This document shows, piece by piece, positions 5,733 to 7,930 of a stretch of DNA of 7,930 bases. How positions within the stretch are numbered: the stretch's first letter is position 1; each line of letters begins with the position of its first letter. The position numbers were made by a program, and so were the translations under genes. Below the pieces are notes generated by a model. It was given only the letters and a program-made list of their open reading frames with translations. It searched no databases and was not told the DNA's origin. The stretch covers positions 1 through 7,930 of the forward strand of contig RHKR01000227.1 in NCBI GenBank assembly GCA_008363265.1. Direction: 5' to 3'. The DNA comes from Chlorobiota bacterium. GTDB taxonomy: Bacteria; Bacteroidota; Ignavibacteria; Ignavibacteriales; Ignavibacteriaceae.

Positions 5733-6600
5733 TGTTCTGCACCTGCTCCCTGATCCTTTCGATCTCATCGCGGATCAGTACCGAACGGTGGATCGCGTCT
5801 GTGGAGAGCGATTTGGAAGCGAGTGTGTTCGCTTCACGGTGCATCTCCTGACATATAAAATTCAGTTTCTTTCCCGCTTCATTCTCCTTCTCAAGAGTCT
5901 CAAGGAAGAAGTTAAGATGGCTTCGCAGTCTTACACATTCTTCAGTGATGTCGGCCTTGTCAGCCAGCATTGCGATCTCATACTCGATCCTGTCGGGATT
6001 TATGTTATTGTTCCCGATTATCTCGATCACACGGTTCTTAAGGTCATTAAAATAGTATGTCACCTCACCGCTGTATGCTTTCTCAACCTCTGTAAGATAT
6101 TCGCCTATCAGTCTTATTCTCTCAGCGAGATCTGCAGCAAGGGTTGCACCCTCGGCTTCCCTCATACCGTTTAGTTGCACAACAGCTTCCACGAGCACCT
6201 GCTTGAGGTGTTCGATATGATCATCATCGAGGGCATCAAGTTCGGGAGTGAAGATATCCCTGAAGTTGATGATATGTTCCAGTTTCACCTCACTGTCGAT
6301 ACCGTAGTTGTGCCTGATCTTTCCGAAAACGCCCAACAGTTCCTTAAGTTTCGTCTCGTTTAGGAAAAAAGTTTCGTTTTCTGACTCTTCCGGCCTGATC
6401 GAAAGAGAAATATATATCTTACCCCGTCGAATGAGGTTCTTCAGTGCCTCCCTTATCTCATATTCTTTGTTCTGCAACAGGGAGGGGAGTTTTATTGTGA
6501 TCTCGAGGTAACGGCTGTTAAGACTCTTTACTTCTGCCTCAAAAGCGTAGCCTTTGTAGGTCGAAAGTGCCTTGCCGAACCCCGTCATGCTGAGTATCAT
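5725..6600 (-). CDS. yicC: YicC/YloC family endoribonuclease
   Basis: YicC-family proteins are conserved RNA-binding endoribonucleases; the E. coli and Bacillus (YloC) members have been reported to cleave RNA. This 291-residue protein has the full family layout. It opens with MILSMTGFGKA, followed by SLNSRYLEITIKLP and the YicC N-terminal domain (about 2-155). The C-terminal DUF1732 region carries ADKADITEECVRLRSHL, GKKLNFICQEMHREANTLASK and the final IRDEIERIREQVQNIE, a near-canonical ending with the acidic/His residues expected for metal binding. Length matches the family (about 290). It is the first gene of the yicC-gmk-rpoZ-coaBC-udg operon. Its ATG at 6600 lies 65 bases downstream of the Omp85 stop, behind a candidate promoter, and no strong Shine-Dalgarno is visible. 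The stop overlaps the gmk start. The yicC–gmk–rpoZ order is common across bacteria, which supports the call. Confidence 0.95.
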   Translation of the reverse strand: MILSMTGFGKALSTYKGYAFEAEVKSLNSRYLEITIKLPSLLQNKEYEIREALKNLIRRGKIYISLSIRPEESENETFFLNETKLKELLGVFGKIRHNYGIDSEVKLEHIINFRDIFTPELDALDDDHIEHLKQVLVEAVVQLNGMREAEGATLAADLAERIRLIGEYLTEVEKAYSGEVTYYFNDLKNRVIEIIGNNNINPDRIEYEIAMLADKADITEECVRLRSHLNFFLETLEKENEAGKKLNFICQEMHREANTLASKSLSTDAIHRSVLIRDEIERIREQVQNIE

Positions 6601-6623
6601 AAAATCCGGAATTTAAAATTATA

Positions 6624-6652
6624 AATATACGGAATTACAGGGAGTTAATCAA
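6624..6652 (-). promoter_or_regulatory. Candidate sigma70-like promoter for the yicC operon
   Basis: Reading the - strand, TTGATT (6652-6647) and TATATT (6629-6624) are separated by exactly 17 bases, matching -35 (4/6) and -10 (5/6) consensus boxes. It sits in the 65-base gap between the Omp85 stop and the yicC ATG, leaving a leader of only about 15 nt. A second TATAAT overlaps the -10 but has too long a spacer. The region is AT-rich, so chance matches are possible. In a Bacteroidota host the consensus differs (TTTG / TAnnTTTG); ATTG-20-TATATTTA is a partial match at the same place. Confidence 0.4.
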
Positions 6653-6665
6653 TTGAAGCAAACAG

Positions 6666-7930
6666 TTAGAACGCTTCGCCGATACCGAAGTGGAACTGCA
6701 TCAGGTCGAAAAATCTTCTCTCGGGGATGGGGGTCCTGTCATAGGGATCATAAATCTTGAAACCAAAGTCGAGCCTGAAAGCGGCGATCTGAGTATAAAA
6801 TCTGAATCCGAACCCTGCTGCAACTGCCACTTCGCTTATCTTGACGTGGGCCATCTCCCGCCAGGTGTTCCCCCAGTCGAGAAATACCGCGGCACCGAGG
6901 AAGTCACCCATTCTCTTCCTGAGTTCGAACGAGCCCTCGAGCATCACGCGTCCTCCGGGTATGTTCGTCTCATTGATGTTAACTTCGGTCGACTGCTGCG
7001 GAGGAAACGCCCTTGATCCCCAACCGCGTACCGAGTTGGAGCCGCCCACAAAGAACTCTTTGATATACGGTACATCATTCTTGTTCCCGTTCAGGGTGGC
7101 GATGTAACCGCCTGAATATTTCATCGCGAACACAAGGTCGTTCAGTTCGGTCAGAGGGAAATAGTAACTGGCTGTGGCCTGTGACTTCAAGAAGAGAAGG
7201 GAGCGGTATTCACCTGTGAACAACTTTGAAAAAAGGTAAGGGAACAGGTTACCCTCCTCAATGTAAAAACTGTAATTCTCACCCAAAGAGGGGAATATCA
7301 CATCATCGACGTGCGTTGAGAGAAAAAGTCCGCCGAGACCCGCTGACATTAGATCAACCCAGGGATTCCCAAACCTCTCGCTGATGAATGTCTGCCTGTT
7401 GTATTCGATGGCGTAAAACAGGTTCATACTATTGATGAATGTGAACTTGGGTAACTCGAACTCGAAATTAACCTTCCCTTTGTAGTTGCTCACCTGCAGG
7501 TATCTCACCTTGGTAATGAGAGTCGAAAGTTCAAGACTTCCGAATATCGGCTGACCAAGGAAATACGGTTCTTCAATCCGTGCCTTGAACTCGGTGGCAC
7601 CGGTGGTGACCGTGTCGGAAAGTGAGATCAGGGAGAAGAGTCTTTCAAAATTCAGCGCCAGCACATCCTGGTAATATATTTGCGCTCTCGATGTAAAGCG
7701 CCGGGCGCCACCAAGGAAGTTCTTTCTGTTGTACTCAAGACCGATACCAAAATTGAACGCGTTCTGAATGTTGTTCGCCACAAGTTCCGGGTTGAGATCA
7801 TTCATCCGTGTGATGTTTCCATCGATCTTTACGGGAACCATCGAACCTTCGATCTCCTCGATCGCAGGGAAAAGACGCACATAACTGAAGAGACCTGTGC
7901 GGTACAGCCTCACCTGTGCCTGGGTTATCC
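6666..7930 (-). CDS. Omp85 superfamily (BamA/TamA-like) outer-membrane protein, C-terminal part; 5' end beyond window
   Basis: The frame is open to the right edge, and the codons before the GTG at 7911-7913 (I-T-Q-A-Q) continue in frame, so the gene is truncated by the window, not started there. The visible first residues, QVRLYRTGLFSYVRLFPA, match the end of the last POTRA domain (typically 'RLYxTGLFxxV'). The remainder is a 16-strand-type beta-barrel rich in alternating aromatic/hydrophobic stretches. Key signatures are EFFVGGSNSVRGWGSRAF, containing the Omp85 loop-6 VRG(F/Y) motif here as VRGW (295-298 counted from the GTG), FLDWGNTW, AAGFGFRFYT, FRLDFGFKIYDP, and the C-terminal MQFHFGIGEAF ending in Phe, the outer-membrane insertion signal. 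The protein should insert or translocate outer-membrane proteins. BamA and TamA cannot be told apart without the missing POTRA domains. It is followed by yicC after 65 bases without a visible terminator, so readthrough into the operon is possible. Confidence 0.92.
   Translation of the reverse strand, partial: ITQAQVRLYRTGLFSYVRLFPAIEEIEGSMVPVKIDGNITRMNDLNPELVANNIQNAFNFGIGLEYNRKNFLGGARRFTSRAQIYYQDVLALNFERLFSLISLSDTVTTGATEFKARIEEPYFLGQPIFGSLELSTLITKVRYLQVSNYKGKVNFEFELPKFTFINSMNLFYAIEYNRQTFISERFGNPWVDLMSAGLGGLFLSTHVDDVIFPSLGENYSFYIEEGNLFPYLFSKLFTGEYRSLLFLKSQATASYYFPLTELNDLVFAMKYSGGYIATLNGNKNDVPYIKEFFVGGSNSVRGWGSRAFPPQQSTEVNINETNIPGGRVMLEGSFELRKRMGDFLGAAVFLDWGNTWREMAHVKISEVAVAAGFGFRFYTQIAAFRLDFGFKIYDPYDRTPIPERRFFDLMQFHFGIGEAF

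Noticed and set aside
5733..5768. Twelve-residue N-terminal extension of guanylate kinase from the ATG at 5768
   Set aside because: It lacks a Shine-Dalgarno, overlaps the conserved end of YicC by 44 bases and gives an atypical Gmk N-terminus; the TTG at 5732 fits better.
7911..7913. The GTG at 7911-7913 as the true start of the Omp85 gene
   Set aside because: The frame stays open upstream to the window edge with POTRA-like residues, and an Omp85 protein needs a signal peptide and POTRA domains that are not in the window.

Overview
This window comes from a Gram-negative bacterial chromosome and carries mostly core housekeeping genes. The order Omp85 – yicC – gmk – rpoZ – coaBC, the Phe-terminated HFGIG-type Omp85 end, and a CoaC motif with Asp where proteobacteria have Asn suggest the Bacteroidota/Chlorobiota/Ignavibacteriota group. 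This is an inference by eye; no marker gene proves it.

Layout, left to right. (1) Positions 1-282, + strand: the 3' end of a very acidic protein I do not recognise. (2) Positions 302-338: a strong hairpin plus T-run between two convergent genes. (3) Positions 337-2840, - strand: a two-gene unit joined by an ATGA overlap. A tandem-domain universal stress protein precedes a CPA-type cation:proton antiporter that carries a C-terminal PTS EIIA domain. (4) Positions 2951-6600, - strand: a tight operon read right to left, yicC – gmk – rpoZ – coaBC – family 4 uracil-DNA glycosylase. Every junction overlaps or is separated by 1 nt, apart from the shifted rpoZ frame described below. A plausible sigma70-like promoter lies just upstream of yicC. 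(5) Positions 6666-7930, - strand: the C-terminal part (end of the last POTRA domain plus beta-barrel) of an Omp85/BamA/TamA-type outer-membrane protein that runs off the right edge.

The operon combines RNA processing (YicC), GMP phosphorylation (Gmk), the omega subunit of RNA polymerase, coenzyme A synthesis (CoaBC) and uracil repair (UDG). The first four form a well-known bacterial neighbourhood. The USP/antiporter pair looks like a stress- and phosphorylation-responsive ion homeostasis unit.

The most important correction is rpoZ. A naive six-frame reading gives one 494-residue frame covering rpoZ and coaBC, which looks like an omega–CoaBC fusion. The sequence instead shows two genes. The N-terminal half of omega is in one frame. 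Its C-terminal half continues in the next frame after a single apparent base loss near 5043-5044, ends at TAA 4940-4942, and is followed 1 nt later by the true coaBC ATG at 4938. I found no CRISPR array, insertion sequence, tRNA or rRNA, and no gene-free stretch over 300 bases.
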